Origin: Nitzschia sp. pyKryTriq1
Lineage: Eukaryota > Bacillariophyta > Bacillariophyceae > Bacillariales > Bacillariaceae
DNA length: 64,000 nt
NCBI GenBank assembly: GCA_956465555.1
Contig: OY101115.1
Span: 1,736,001-1,800,000 of the forward strand
Direction: 5' to 3'
Below the pieces are notes generated by a model, which ran no database searches, was not told where the DNA came from, and worked only from the letters and a program-made list of their open reading frames with translations. This document shows, one piece after another, positions 43,418-54,290 of this stretch (position 1 is the first letter of the stretch; each line of letters begins with the position of its first letter). The translations under genes and the position numbers were made by a program.

Positions 43418-46184
43418 ATGAGTGCAGATGACGACGAGGTTCCAGAGAGAGAGAGCAACGACGGGAGCGAAGTTGACGCCCAGGAAGGCGGGGTTCATGA
43501 ATGGTCCGCTTTCTATGACGACGATGGGAGGATCTACTATTATAACAGCACCAGTGGCGAGAGTTCCTGGGACCCACCGGAAAAATACAACCCTCCGCCC
43601 GACGAGCAAGCACAGGAAGGTTCCACGGAGGAAGCTGCCGCCGACAAGGCAGCGGATTCTGAGCCTCAAGGGGAGACCGCCACTAGCGGCAGCGATGCGT
43701 GGGTAGTCTACCGTGATGACGAGGGCCGGGAGTACTTTTTCAACACAGTGACGGAAGAGACTACATGGGAAAAACCAGAAGGCTTTGAACCACCGTCGAG
43801 TACGGCAGATGGAGAAGAGCCGGAAGAAGGAGCAGTTTCGCCCGTGAGGGCAGCAAGTCCAATTGCGATGGACGATGAACCATCGACCCCCGAGCAAGAC
43901 GAGCCTGCTCCTATGGAAACGCGAGAAGAACAAGCGCCCGAGCAGGAACCAGAAGAATCGATAGATCCAGCATTAAAACGACTAGAAGATGCTCGGGCGG
44001 CTCTCAAGCAGACTGACGCTATTATGGAGCCAGGTGAGTCCCTTTCTCTCGTGCATATACATTTCAAACAATTTCATCATCGCAAAATCTTCTCCATTGC
44101 TAAATTGCTTTGATCCATTGGTTCCAGGGGTGTTGGCTCATGTTACTGAAGTCGTGACGAGCGAAGGTGGTAAGCCGCTGGCAGCTATCGAGGCTCTCAG
44201 CGAGAGTTACTTCGGTGAAACGGCAGCTTGTGGGCTCTTGGGACGTTGGTTGGCCGACTTGAAATCTCAATCGGCGGCATCGGATGCTACAGAACAAGAA
44301 AAATCATTTTCCCTCGCAGCAGATGCAATCCGAGAAACGGTGCAGGACGTCATCAATCGTATGAGCAAGGAACGGTTCACGCAGACTGGAGGTGATAGCA
44401 TTCTTAGGCTATCCAAATCGGAGGCTGCATTTCTGGCGGAAATGATGATTTCGAGTCGGTGGAGAAAATTGTTGATCGATTTGTCAGCATCCAACAAAGA
44501 CAGTCCGCTCCTTATGTATTGTCTGGAGCAAATCTCGAAACAGGGGCATCATAGAGAGATTGCGCGGAGAATCAATCAATCGGACCATTTTACGGTTTTC
44601 AATGCTATGCTGGGCTCTGAGCTTTCTGTGATTGGAAAAATTGCTGTTTCCTCCTGTAAGGGGACAGACACTTCTATTAGTATAGGGGAGCTTGTCAGCG
44701 ATCTCCAGCGGACTTGCACCAGTACTGCTTACACGTAAGTATTTTTGGCATGTCTCACAGTTGCATATCATAGAAGGCTAACGGCTTCCATTTTCACCAG
44801 CTACATCTATGCCGTCGAGGTACTGAGACAGCTCATAGTTACTGCAAAGCAGAAAAAATTGTCGGAACCCGACTTTCAGAGCACTCTCTTTTCCCGGGCG
44901 ATTCGGAAATGGGAAAGGCTCAACGAGGACTTGCAAAGCACCATTGTTGACCCATCCGTTGCCGCTGGTTCCACACCACTTTTTCGAAAGCGACGTTTGG
45001 ATGTTGCTGTCACGATAAGTGAGCTACATCAACGCCAGAGACGACGCATCATGCCGTCCGACGATGGACTTGTAGTCGCAGACCGGGCAGATCACGATGA
45101 TCGTCGGGCCAAAGTAGAAAGTGCTGTTTTGGAGTTCCTTCGCAGGTATTCCCTTGGAACGCGCGTGGACGATCGCATATTGGATAAAATGCTGCCGGAG
45201 GGACTTACTGGGGACTCTACAAATCTTGTCGGGCAGCTCATGATCAAGCGGCCTCTAACTGTCAAGGCCCTATTGGGATATATGTACAGACCTGGCAGTC
45301 AGAGAGTGACAGATGTCGTGACGAAAAACAAATGTGCTCGGTTGGTTTCCTTTGCGGTGCATGCCGCTGAAGACGAAGCCTTTGTCGAGGCGAAACAGTT
45401 GGACGACTCGTTATCACCCCTGGACCATGACGAACTAGCGTTGACCCGGATGTTGTTGGAAGGAAGTCGGTTGTGTGAAACTCTGGAAAACATGGTTTCC
45501 TTCATTGTTACGGGTCCAGGGGTAAAGAGTGATCTGCCCAACTCTCCTGGTCAGCAACTGTGCTCCTTGGCAGTGAAGTGCACGCCTGTAGCCCAAGGGG
45601 TGGCGATCTGGGCTCGTGAAGTCACCAAAGGGAGTGAATTCGTCTCATCAGCATCGTATCCAACCTTATCCCCGAGTATTCTGTCCCTTATGAGAGTTCT
45701 GTTCGTAAAGCATCCATTTATCCGAGATGATGCCTTGGAGGTCGCACTTTGCTTCCTCAAACATTCCAATTCAGAGATTTCCTATCAGAAGATGAATGAG
45801 ATCAAAGAACAAAGTCTTCGGCTTCTCCTGTTTCTCTGCACAAGAGGAGAGGCGCCTACCGTACTCGGTCAAATCCTAAGGCTACTGACGCAGCCAGGGG
45901 CATCTCACTTGGACGCGTCCTTGATCCGCTACTTCGTGTCTGGATTGTTGGAGATTGTTAGGGCCCCCTTTTCCATCCCCTTCGTACGCCTCGTATGCGC
46001 TTTGCTGAAAGCGCCAGGTACCGTGGAGGCTGTCAAAACCAACTACTTTGACGAAGCGAGCAGGAAAGAGCTGAATCGGGTCCTTCGCTACTTGGAGGGT
46101 CTAGAAACGAATGGTACCCACGGCAAATTGACGCCAGAAGATGCCAGTCTTTTCAAGTCAGTCGCGTCTGTATATGCTAGCTAG
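43418..46184 (+). CDS. NELFCD: NELF-C/D (TH1) subunit with two N-terminal WW domains, 3 exons
   Basis: Exons 43418-44033, 44128-44734 and 44801-46184 join in phase to 868 aa. NELF-C/D is the scaffold subunit of the negative elongation factor that pauses RNA polymerase II. The TH1 region (about residue 195 to the end) shows family blocks recalled from the animal protein. These are AIMEPGVL, then AIEALSESYFGETA..LLGRWL, then a MISSRWRKLLIDL segment and SLIRYFVSGLLEIV..PF near the end. Before it lie two WW domains, residues 28-57 (W29, W51, P54) and 94-123 (W95, W117, P120). They sit in an acidic Pro/Glu-rich stretch. WW domains bind proline-rich or phospho-CTD peptides. Animal NELF-C/D lacks them as far as I know. 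The frame is continuous across the fusion in exon 1. Confidence 0.88.
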
Positions 46185-46670
46185 CTGATACGGTAAAATG
46201 TAATTAGTAGGCTTCGTATATAGCTGACTTCATTCTTTCTTTCTAGTTGCTGGGTGTCTCATTGATATTATTTGCGGGTGGTACTGTTTTTTTAAAAAAG
46301 TAGCGAAGGACGTGCGTCTGTGTATCGGCCGATGGGAGATGGGAGGAGGAGATACAGTGCTGTACTGTAGGAGATACTGGTACAGTACCGGTACATACGT
46401 ACTTGTACTGTGGGGTACCCCCCGTACCGGTACCTTGTACTTCGTACAGTGAACGTAATAGCAAGCGTTGTTCACCCGCCTCTATGAACCCTCATTCATA
46501 GCTAGCTAGTCATAGTAGAGTTTGAGACAAGGCAAACCCGCACGTGCCTTGGATAAGAGTTCACAAGGTGATTCCAGTGCCAAGAATAGCACGAATCATC
46601 AAAAATCAAACCGAAAGGGTGATCAGCTGTGCTGGGTCGTGAAGAAGGCCGAGGCACAATCACTGATTCA
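46185..46670. other. Convergent 3' gap with GTAC words
   Basis: This gap separates the stops of the NELF-C/D and Prp5 genes. GTAC/GGTACC words fill 46350-46445. No gene is supported. Confidence 0.55.
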
Positions 46671-49600
46671 TTAGAGGACATTGTACTTGTGACTACTTGT
46701 GCCTGATGCCGCGCGAGATCCGACACGGATCGTCTCTTCGTTCAGAAGCCGTTTAATCTCCAAAACGCAATTCTGCAAGACACGTTCACTAGTCGCCTCG
46801 AGGTGCAAATAAAGCTTCCTTTCCCCTTCGCCTGCGGTCCGACCGGGGCCGAAGAATTCTCCCTTTAGCGTTACTGCAGTTTGGAATTCGTCTTGAAGCC
46901 GCGACGTGGTTTCTTTCTGGGTCACTTTCCATCGTGCCTCTCGTGGGTAGTCATTGATCTCGAATTCCTGCACAAAGTGGTTCGAGCCCATCTGGACGGG
47001 ACGACCAAGTGTAGGATCGTCCTCGGTCTCTTTGACAATGCCTGCTCGACGCAAGATAGCGTCCTTCATCCCAGGTAGGGCAAGCAACTCAGGAGTTAGC
47101 TTCGTCTGCAGATCTAGTGCCTTCTCCGCTTCGCTATCATTCTTCTTGTCGTCATCAAGAGAGAAAGTAGAACCATTTGCTTCGGAATCGTTCTTGGCTT
47201 TCGATTCGCCGGTTAATGGATCCTCCTCGTCTGGATCCAAAAGTCCGGCTTCGATAAGCGCTTGTCGTTTTTCCATTTGCGCGACCTTTTGGGACTCGTT
47301 CATTTCCGACGCATCGTACGAGTAGCCTTTGCCCTTGAAACCAGATCCGGCCCATTTCGCCTCACCCCTCTTTACTTTCTCTTTAAACTGGTCGGATAAT
47401 TCCTTCAAAGCTGGTGCAATATTCTCGGATTGTCCTGCTTCGCTCAAGGCCCGGACAATATTGGGTGCGAACTTGGCCTCGTCGGCCGAATTCACCATGG
47501 TATATGCTACCCCTTTGTTGCCGGCTCTCCCAGTTCGGCCAACTTGATGAACATATGCTTCCAGATGGTTTGGGCAGGAGTAGTTGATAACGCATGCACA
47601 GGATGTTACGTCCAGTCCGCGACCTGCGACCCCTGTTGCGACTAGGACGCTGGGGCCATCTTTTCGCTTGAAATCCGAGATAGTGGAATCACGATCTTCT
47701 TGCTCTTTCCCCCCATGCAGAGATAGTGACATGTACCCATTCCTTAGCAGCTGCTCAAAAAGGCTATCTGCTCTGACCTGGGTGTCGACAAAAACTATCG
47801 CCTTCTTGTTTTCATCCACGTTCTCACCCAACAGCTGTAGCAAGCGAAGAAATTTGTCTTCCTCTTCCACGAGTTCAGCATGTTGTGTGATGTTGTCGGA
47901 TGCAACTGATCGACCACCCACAATTACTTCAACAGGGTATGTAAGAGACTTCCTGGCAAGAGTTTCAACCGCCTTGGGGAAAGTTGCCGAGAACAGAACC
48001 ACTTGTCGATCTGGTCGGATGGCAGCAAGAATGGCACTTATTTGGGGTGCAAACCCCATGTCATACATTCTATCCGCCTCGTCCATTACGACGTACGATA
48101 CTCGTTGGAGCGAAAGCAATTTACCCGACTGCATAGTCAAAATGTCGATTAATCTGCCGGGCGTGGCAACGCATATGTGTGTTCCGCGCTTCAAATCACC
48201 AATCTGCTCCGCAACACCTGCTCCACCATAGACAGCTGTGGACCTAAGGAATGGGCAGAAAGAAAGAATTAGAGGATATATGCGTGAGATAAAGCATGAC
48301 TTCAGTAGCATACAAAAACTCCAAATGAATCAAACGAAGTACAAATATTCTTCTTCCTGGGGAAGGCATTTGCGTTAGCACCCAAAGTGCAGAAAAATTC
48401 CATAGAAACACATGGCAAAATCACTTACTTGAGCCCCAATTGTTTGGTGAACACTTTGCACACCATATGAATTTGGTAAGCAAGTTCACGGGCTGGTGCC
48501 AGAACAAGACCAATCGGACCTGATTCATTGGGTCCCAAAGGTGGTTGGTCCATGATATGTCTCAGCATCGGCAAAAGGTAAGCCAGAGTTTTCCCGCTTC
48601 CCGTCTTGGCAATACCGATCGTGTCTCGGCCAGCCATGATACAGGGGAGACACTGTGCCTGAACGGGGAAAGGTGTTGTAATTTTTTGTTTTTCCATCAC
48701 TTTCAATATCCGCTCTGAGAGCCCACACTGTTCAAAAGAAGTAACTGGCGCAGGTGCCCCATGCCCCCGAACTTTGACCTTCAGCTTCCCTCGCACATCT
48801 GCAATTTCGTCACTTGAGAGTTTCGCCAAACTACGCGGAACAATATATAAATTCTTTTTGAAAGGGATGTAGTCGACCTCGTCATGGTCGACCGCTTTGA
48901 GTTCTTTCTTTTTATTGAGCTCTGCAAGAACCTGAAGTGCATCTGGAGCTGCCATGGCTGCGTCCAAGTTTCGCTCTGCCTCTTCCATAACACCGCCTTC
49001 GCTATCATTGTAAAGTCGTCCAAGCGACGGTGCCGCCGCTGATTGCGCCAAAAGCCGGGCTTCTTGGGCCTCTTTCTCTAGATCCCGTAATCGCTGTTCT
49101 CTTCGCTGTTTCTCGCTTCTAACTTCGGCCGCTAGTCTCGGCTGATCTATTTCATCATCTTCGTTTTCTTCTGCGGGACCAGGTACTGATTTCAAGGCTT
49201 CTATAAAAGCTCGTCTAGCATTCTCTTCCTCTTCATCTTCGGTTTCAGTCTGCAGCAAAAATACAACGCGGACACAAATCCATGAGTACAGTACTTCGAA
49301 CCGATTCACATCCTCTAAGCAACAGACAAGAACGAGACATATCGACTTACCCCACTAGCCCCGTCACCAGTTTGTTCATCGCTCTCCCAGTCACTTGCCG
49401 TATATAGCGCATCGGGGTCTGTCGCCTTTGCCTTCGAGATCGCAATGGTAGATGACATCTTTTCAAGCTGTTCGGACGTGATAACTCCACCTGATAAGGG
49501 AGAGGGTTGGGCTTGTTTCAGCTTGGGAACACGCATCATGCTCCCCCCAACATCGATCGAGAGCATCTCCGTTCCAGTTGACTCTGACACCTGCGTCGCG

Positions 49601-50100
49601 ACACTGCCCAGAGCTCCGGCCTGCAATTTGTCCATGAACTTTTCAAGGGTATCATCAAGAGATTTCTCCATAGCAGCATCGCTCTTCGAAGTAGCGTCGG
49701 CATTGTTTGCAGACTTGGTTTGCTCACCTCCTGGACCGGAGTCCCAGCGTCCTCTTCGCCGCTTGCTGGGGCGCTCTTCCGTCGAGACTTTCTCCTGGTC
49801 GAAATCGTCCGTCAGCGAGAAACCTAAACCCAAAGAAAGCTTCCTTTTCTTTTTCCCCTCATCTTCGGAATCATCGTCTTCATTGTCATCATCTATGGCA
49901 CCAAAAGGATTGATTGGTTTGGACGGAGGAGGGACAATCTTTTTCTTGCGAGCTGGCTGCTTGGCACTCACGTTAAGGGAAAGAGACACTTTCACAGCGG
50001 GCGGCGGAGGAGGTGCTGTCGGTGCCGCTTGCTGTCTCCGTCGTTTCCATTCTTCCAAACGCTTTCGTTTCCGCTCGGCAGCGGAGTCTTCGCTAGTCAT
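46671..50100 (-). CDS. DDX46/PRP5: DEAD-box RNA helicase Prp5/DDX46, 3 exons
   Basis: Exons 50100-49351, 49249-48429 and 48243-46671 join in phase to 1047 aa, the size of human DDX46. Prp5 proofreads branch-site recognition by U2 snRNP in prespliceosome assembly. The N-terminal 250 residues are charged, with KRKRLEEWKRRRQQ and acidic patches typical of this protein. The helicase core begins after the Prp5-typical DEVDYIPFKKNLYIVP. Walker A is AKTGSGKT (464-471), and other motifs are PGRLID, VMDEADRMYDMGF, SATF, the ARGLDV segment and HQVGRTGRAG. The C-terminal domain has NHFVQEFEINDYPREARWKV, again as in DDX46, and ends in a KH-like region. Introns are 101 and 185 bp. It is divergent from the [2Fe-2S] protein gene. 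Confidence 0.95.
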
Positions 50101-50583
50101 CCTCGTTCCAAGAAACAATAGGTGATCTACTCTACGATATCTAACAATAACAATACTACCGGTATGGTAATAGGTAATAGCAAGACGTGTGGTCGTGGTC
50201 GTTGGTCGTGGTGGATCGAGTTTTGGGGAATAACGTGGCTTCATTCCTGCAGACGACGACTCATCCTCCTCCTCCACTACCTGGTACGGTACTTGTACCG
50301 GTACTGGTACTGGTACTCTCTCACGCGCGCATTGTTCTCCGCACTTCCACGTGGAATACCTCATCTCCATGAGCTATCTATTACGGTACGGTACAAGTAC
50401 CAGGTAGAGACAAGTCCCTTGAGAGCTCTGTGCTCTCTGCTTTCTCTCTTCCTTTCAAAGTTCTGGATCACACCTGGTAGACTACTAACTCGGCACTTCT
50501 ATTGTGCAGATTGTGCTGATGCCGACGAACGACTAGCAACTAACACCCCGACCAGGTTTCTACAGAATCAAGCCCTTGTCAGA
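50101..50583. other. Divergent promoter region (Prp5/[2Fe-2S] protein)
   Basis: This 483-bp gap contains GTAC/ACCGGTAC words at 50155-50165, 50280-50320 and 50382-50406. No gene is seen, and no core promoter element can be named. Confidence 0.5.
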
Positions 50584-51399
50584 ATGAATTCTGGTGCGAA
50601 ATCACGCCGGGAATCCCTTTTCTGGCTATTTGATTTTCTGTTCTTTAGTCGTATCGCGGATTCATTTATTCCAAGCACGAGGATACCAGTTTGTCGCCGC
50701 CAGTCAACATTCCAGGCTCGCAGAGAAACCAGTCCCGGCGAAGTCACAATGCCCGATGGATTATTTTCCACCCCTGCCCTGGAAGACTCAGCATCAAAAT
50801 TCAAAATTCTGACTTGTATGAGCACCAGCTGTGCCAAGAGGCGAAAAGATTTGGGTATGGATTCCTTCTCTACTTTCGCGGCATTCTTTACTCGCTCGCA
50901 GGGTGACGGTGACGGCGAAGAGCTAACGATAGCAGTCGAAGAGGCGCCTTGTCTAGGAGCGTGCAAAATGGCTCCTTGTGTAGCCGTGGAACACCAAGAC
51001 TTTGTGGGAACGGTCTCATTGGAAGGAATGACGGATAACGAATTTGTAGATCGAGTGTAAGTTTGTTGGTTTTGTGGGCATTCTGCGACAACATCAATTA
51101 TCGAATATTCAAAATAAATGATCGAATGTGAATACCGGTAGCAGTGTGCTAATCTTCTGTCTCTTTGTCTTCCCCACCGATGTTCGGTATCTTATAGGTT
51201 TCACAAGTAAGGAATCAATCACTTCCTGAAAACATTGGACGATCTTCTCCAGCGTTGTAAATAACGGCCCACACCTCACCGCCCTGTTTCCATTTTATTT
51301 TACTTCAGTATTGTTACAGAAGAAGACGCCGACAGAGTTTGGTCAAGTGTTATCGACGCAGTCAAAATTATGGCGGAGGAAGAAGAAGCTGAAATATAG
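50584..51399 (+). CDS. Thioredoxin-like [2Fe-2S] ferredoxin, probably plastid-targeted, 2 exons
   Basis: Exons 50584-51056 and 51309-51399 (252-bp intron) join in phase to 187 aa. The C-terminal half has Cys78 and Cys83 (C-x4-C), then Cys123 and Cys127 (C-x3-C). That is the cluster pattern of thioredoxin-like [2Fe-2S] proteins such as NuoE and Shethna-type ferredoxins; a fifth Cys132 follows. The N-terminus is hydrophobic (LFWLFDFLFF) and ends ADSF|IP, compatible with a diatom signal peptide and plastid-import site, then a basic Ser/Arg-rich transit-like stretch. It should carry one [2Fe-2S] cluster and transfer electrons; the partner is unknown. The stop is 101 bp from that of the convergent U1-70K gene. 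Confidence 0.8.
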
Positions 51400-51500
51400 G
51401 AGGTGATCAACGTACGAGCTTCTGGAATTTCATTTTTGCAACCATCTACGATGCTTTTGATTCGATTTTTCCCTCAATTATTATGATTTTTTGTTTTCTA

Positions 51501-52570
51501 CTAGTATCGTGGTCTGGGTTGATATCGTCCTCGATCCGGACTGCGACTGCGAGAGCGACGACGCCGGCGTCCATCGCTTGAAACGCTACCTCCACCCCAG
51601 TCACGTCGAGGTGGTGGGCCACCACCGCCATATCCGGGAGGACCACCATATCCTGGAGGAGGACCATCCCGGAATCCTCCATACGGCCCACCGCGACCAT
51701 CATAACTAGGTCCACCGTACATCGGTGGACCTTGCCCACGGTCCATTCCTCCGGGAGGCCCCTCCATCATTGGGGGTGGACGTGACTCTGGCCGACTTGG
51801 ATCAAATCTACCTGGGGTGCGGATATTCTTTTCCTGTCCACCAAGTCTGTTTAAAGCAGCAGGGCAATGAGGAAACATAGAAGATATAGATACTTATTCA
51901 TAATGCAGTTTTGTTCGTACCTTGTCCCACCGAGGCCCCCACCCAGTCTACGCGGCAGCCAAGTTGGAACCGTGTGGCCTCTTTCCACATCCGCCACAAT
52001 TTCTCGTCCTTCGATTCTCATTCCATCTGCCGCTCTATAAGCACGCTTCATGTCCTCTTCGTTCTCGTATTCAACAAAACCGTATCCTTTTGACTTCCCG
52101 TCTTTGTCTGTGACAAGCTTGATATCACGGACAGGTCCAAAAGCCTCCATTTCTCGCAAAAGCTTCCGCTCCGTGACTTCGTAGGCCAGTCTTCCTATGT
52201 AAAGAGTATTGTAGCAATTCATTCCCTGATACTTTCCTTCGCAATCGCGTTGTTCTTGTCGATACTTTTCGATCAGAGGTATCAATTTCTCCTGATGTTG
52301 CTGTTCCCGCTGCTTCAGTTTCTGTTCCTTAACAACTTTCGGGATGGGTTGCACCACCCGCTCTTTCGGCTCCGTGGTTTCGAATTTATTCATAAAGTCC
52401 ATAATTCCCGTGATGGGATGCTTGCGTCGATTCTTGATCGGTGGGATGGCTTTCAAAGGAGGCGGTGGCATAAAGGTGGCACGAATATGTGGCGGCATCA
52501 GCATAACCGCAGGCCCCGAGGTGTTTCCCCGAGTCATCTGACCCCGTGGGGTAATCTTGCGTCCACTCAT
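51501..52570 (-). CDS. SNRNP70: U1 snRNP 70-kDa protein, 2 exons
   Basis: Exons 52570-51921 and 51846-51501 (74-bp intron) join in phase to 331 aa. U1-70K binds stem-loop I of U1 snRNA and helps recognise 5' splice sites. The N-terminal U1-70K region has HIRATFMPPPPLKAIPP followed by a charged helix. The RRM carries RNP2 TLYIGRLAY and RNP1 KSKGYGFVEY, followed by RRLGGGLGGTR. The tail is Gly/Pro-rich, then has an Arg/Ser run (RRRRRSRSRSPDRGR), an RS-type domain for SR-protein contact. It is shorter than the human protein (about 437 aa), mainly in the tail. Confidence 0.95.
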
Positions 52571-53148
52571 CAGTCGTCTCTCTTTGAAAGAAAAAAATCT
52601 CCGCTTGGCACGAATCGATCTCTCTAGATGTTGATTAGATGTGCTGATGGCAAGTCTTGGGATGTAGGAGTAGGTTGTCGGTTGTCACCATCAATCATCA
52701 CCATTCATCGTCATTCATCACCTACCGGTACGGTATCACCTCCTTTATCTTCCTCACGCACTCTGCTCCCTGCTCCTCGCTGCCCTCTATCTGGATCGGC
52801 GTTTGGGGATCCGTCTGTGAAATCTCAGTGTACCAGGGTACCAGGTACCGTACCTGGTACCGGTACTGTAGTGTTCAGACCCCCAACGAAAGACGGACAG
52901 ACCAGAAGTCGACCAGAGCTCGCATAGAATTGGAGATCAACTAACCGACCGACGAGAGACGACCGATGATCACACAAGATCATCGATCGAAGGAACATCA
53001 CTTCGACTTCCAGTTACCAGTAAGAATAGGTTTAAAAAGAACTTTTCAAATCTTTCAATGGCCAACCCGAAGTGGAGTGAGTTCCTTGATGAAGGGACGA
53101 AAAAGACCAGAACATCTGAGGCGCAGAATCTCCAGGATGGCGGATCTG

Positions 53149-53340
53149 TTCTCCAGGGGATTCTCCAGGGGATTCTCCATGGTCTCCTTAGAGATTCTCC
53201 TAGGAGAAAGGTCATACGTTCTTCCTTTACATCCAATTGCCGAATTCACCAGCCGAATTCACCTGCCGAACCCACCTGCCTGAATTTGCGCAGAAAAATT
53301 CTCCAGACAAATTCTCCAGACAAATTCTTCCTAAGAATTT
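53149..53340. repeat. TTCTCCAG-bearing short tandem repeats
   Basis: Twelve-bp units of the type TTCTCCAGGGGA repeat from 53149 to about 53180. AATTCTCCAGAC units recur near 53298-53325, with CCGAATTCACC repeats between (about 53240-53275). All share a TTCTCCAG or AATTC core, and the flanking 117-bp repeat begins with the same core. Confidence 0.65.
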
Positions 53341-53344
53341 GATG

Positions 53345-53577
53345 GGGCTTTCTCCAGACCCAATCACCCCATTTGCTTTACATCGAGCATACATCTAAGA
53401 CAACATTGGCCGATAGTACCCATCCAAACCGCTACTTATTATTATTATCACATTAGACTTTGGGCTTTCTCCAGACCCAATCACCCCATTTGCTTTACAT
53501 CGAGCATACATCTAAGACAACATTGGCAGATAATACCCATCCAAACCGCTACTTATTATTATTATCACATTAGACTT
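53345..53577. repeat. 117-bp tandem direct repeat, two copies
   Basis: GGGCTTTCTCCAGACCCAAT begins copy 1 at 53345 and copy 2 at 53462. The copies match almost base for base through the TTATTATTATTATCACATTAGACTT end; the visible differences are GCCGATAGT versus GCAGATAAT and the last bases. The near-identity points to a recent duplication. It has no coding content. Confidence 0.85.
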
Positions 53578-53672
53578 GGACCATTTCCAAGGTAATTTTC
53601 CTCCCAGCTAACACGCACAATAAACTTTGACACAATTTCTCCATAGTAATCAAGTGATAGTAAAATTGATCC

Positions 53673-53751
53673 AGTAGTTCCAAAATAGCAATTCATGATT
53701 TCTTGCTCATAATTTTCACTTTCAATCATTCTTGTCGACTACCTCGTGCAT
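53673..53751. repeat. Dispersed repeat, copy A
   Basis: From AGTAGTTCCAAAATA to GACTACCTCGTGCAT this 79-bp stretch recurs in the same orientation at 63585-63656, including the identical 35-base end that starts CACTTTCAATC. Such a pair 10 kb apart suggests a fragment of a transposon or LTR. Confidence 0.8.
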
Positions 53752-54087
53752 GGGGGATGGGGGCAGCAAGGCCAGCCTGGCCCGCGCATCACAGGCAGGG
53801 GCAGGCCGACCGCAAGCTACCTGTACAAGTACCGTACGTACTTTTAGTCTACTGGTACAAACACAGTCTACCCCCCCCCCCGGTAGGCGGGCGGGGTGCG
53901 CGTGGGAATATTCGCACTGTACAGTCCCGGTAAAGGTAGACTGCAGTACGAGTACATCATAGTAGGGCGGGCCTACCTGGCGGGCGCGCACACGACGCGT
54001 GCGTATCATGCTACTGTATTATTTGTACATACGGACCTGTATTTTTTTGCAGTCATCGATTGATCCGCCCCCCCCCCCGCCCCCGCG

Positions 54088-54105
54088 ACGGCCGCCGGCG
54101 GCCGT
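54088..54105. repeat. Perfect 18-bp GC palindrome
   Basis: ACGGCCGCCGGCGGCCGT equals its own reverse complement. It follows a C-rich run and lies about 185 bp upstream of the Ggamma-candidate start. It could be a binding site or a cruciform; nothing in the sequence decides. Confidence 0.8.
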
Positions 54106-54290
54106 TCCGATGAATATTTTTAGGACCTTTGGCTCTCGTCTCTCGTCTCAGTTGTAAATAATACTGTACCATACGTGCCATAGAGCTCCTCTCCCGGTGG
54201 TCATAGAGAGATTCCAGTGTTCACCAAGCATATCTTTTCAAAGGAGTTTGTCGATTGCGCCGTTTTTTCGAAGCCGAGCTGTACGGGAAC

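Larger units (their letters stand above)
52571..54290. repeat. 1.7-kb intergenic region of short and tandem repeats
   Basis: GTAC/GGTACC words lie at 52722-52735 and 52830-52870. From 53149 to 53500 the word TTCTCCAG recurs in 12-bp units and then inside a 117-bp tandem duplication. A dispersed repeat copy lies at 53673-53751. After it come C runs (53871-53881, 54066-54078) and an 18-bp GC palindrome. The frame at 53058-53342 is repeat-derived and not counted as a gene. Confidence 0.6.

Noticed and set aside
47584-48231. 215-codon plus-strand frame inside the Prp5 gene
   Set aside because: It is a shadow of the helicase coding strand, with no independent conservation.
51057-51308. A middle exon within the [2Fe-2S] gene intron (near 51200)
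   Set aside because: A TTATAG/GT pair exists, but the direct join 51056|51309 restores frame and gives a sensible C-terminal helix, so no extra exon is needed.
53058-53342. 94-codon open frame with ATG upstream of the 117-bp repeats
   Set aside because: It is formed by the TTCTCCAG and CCGAATTC tandem units, has no conserved residues and is open on both strands because of the repeats.
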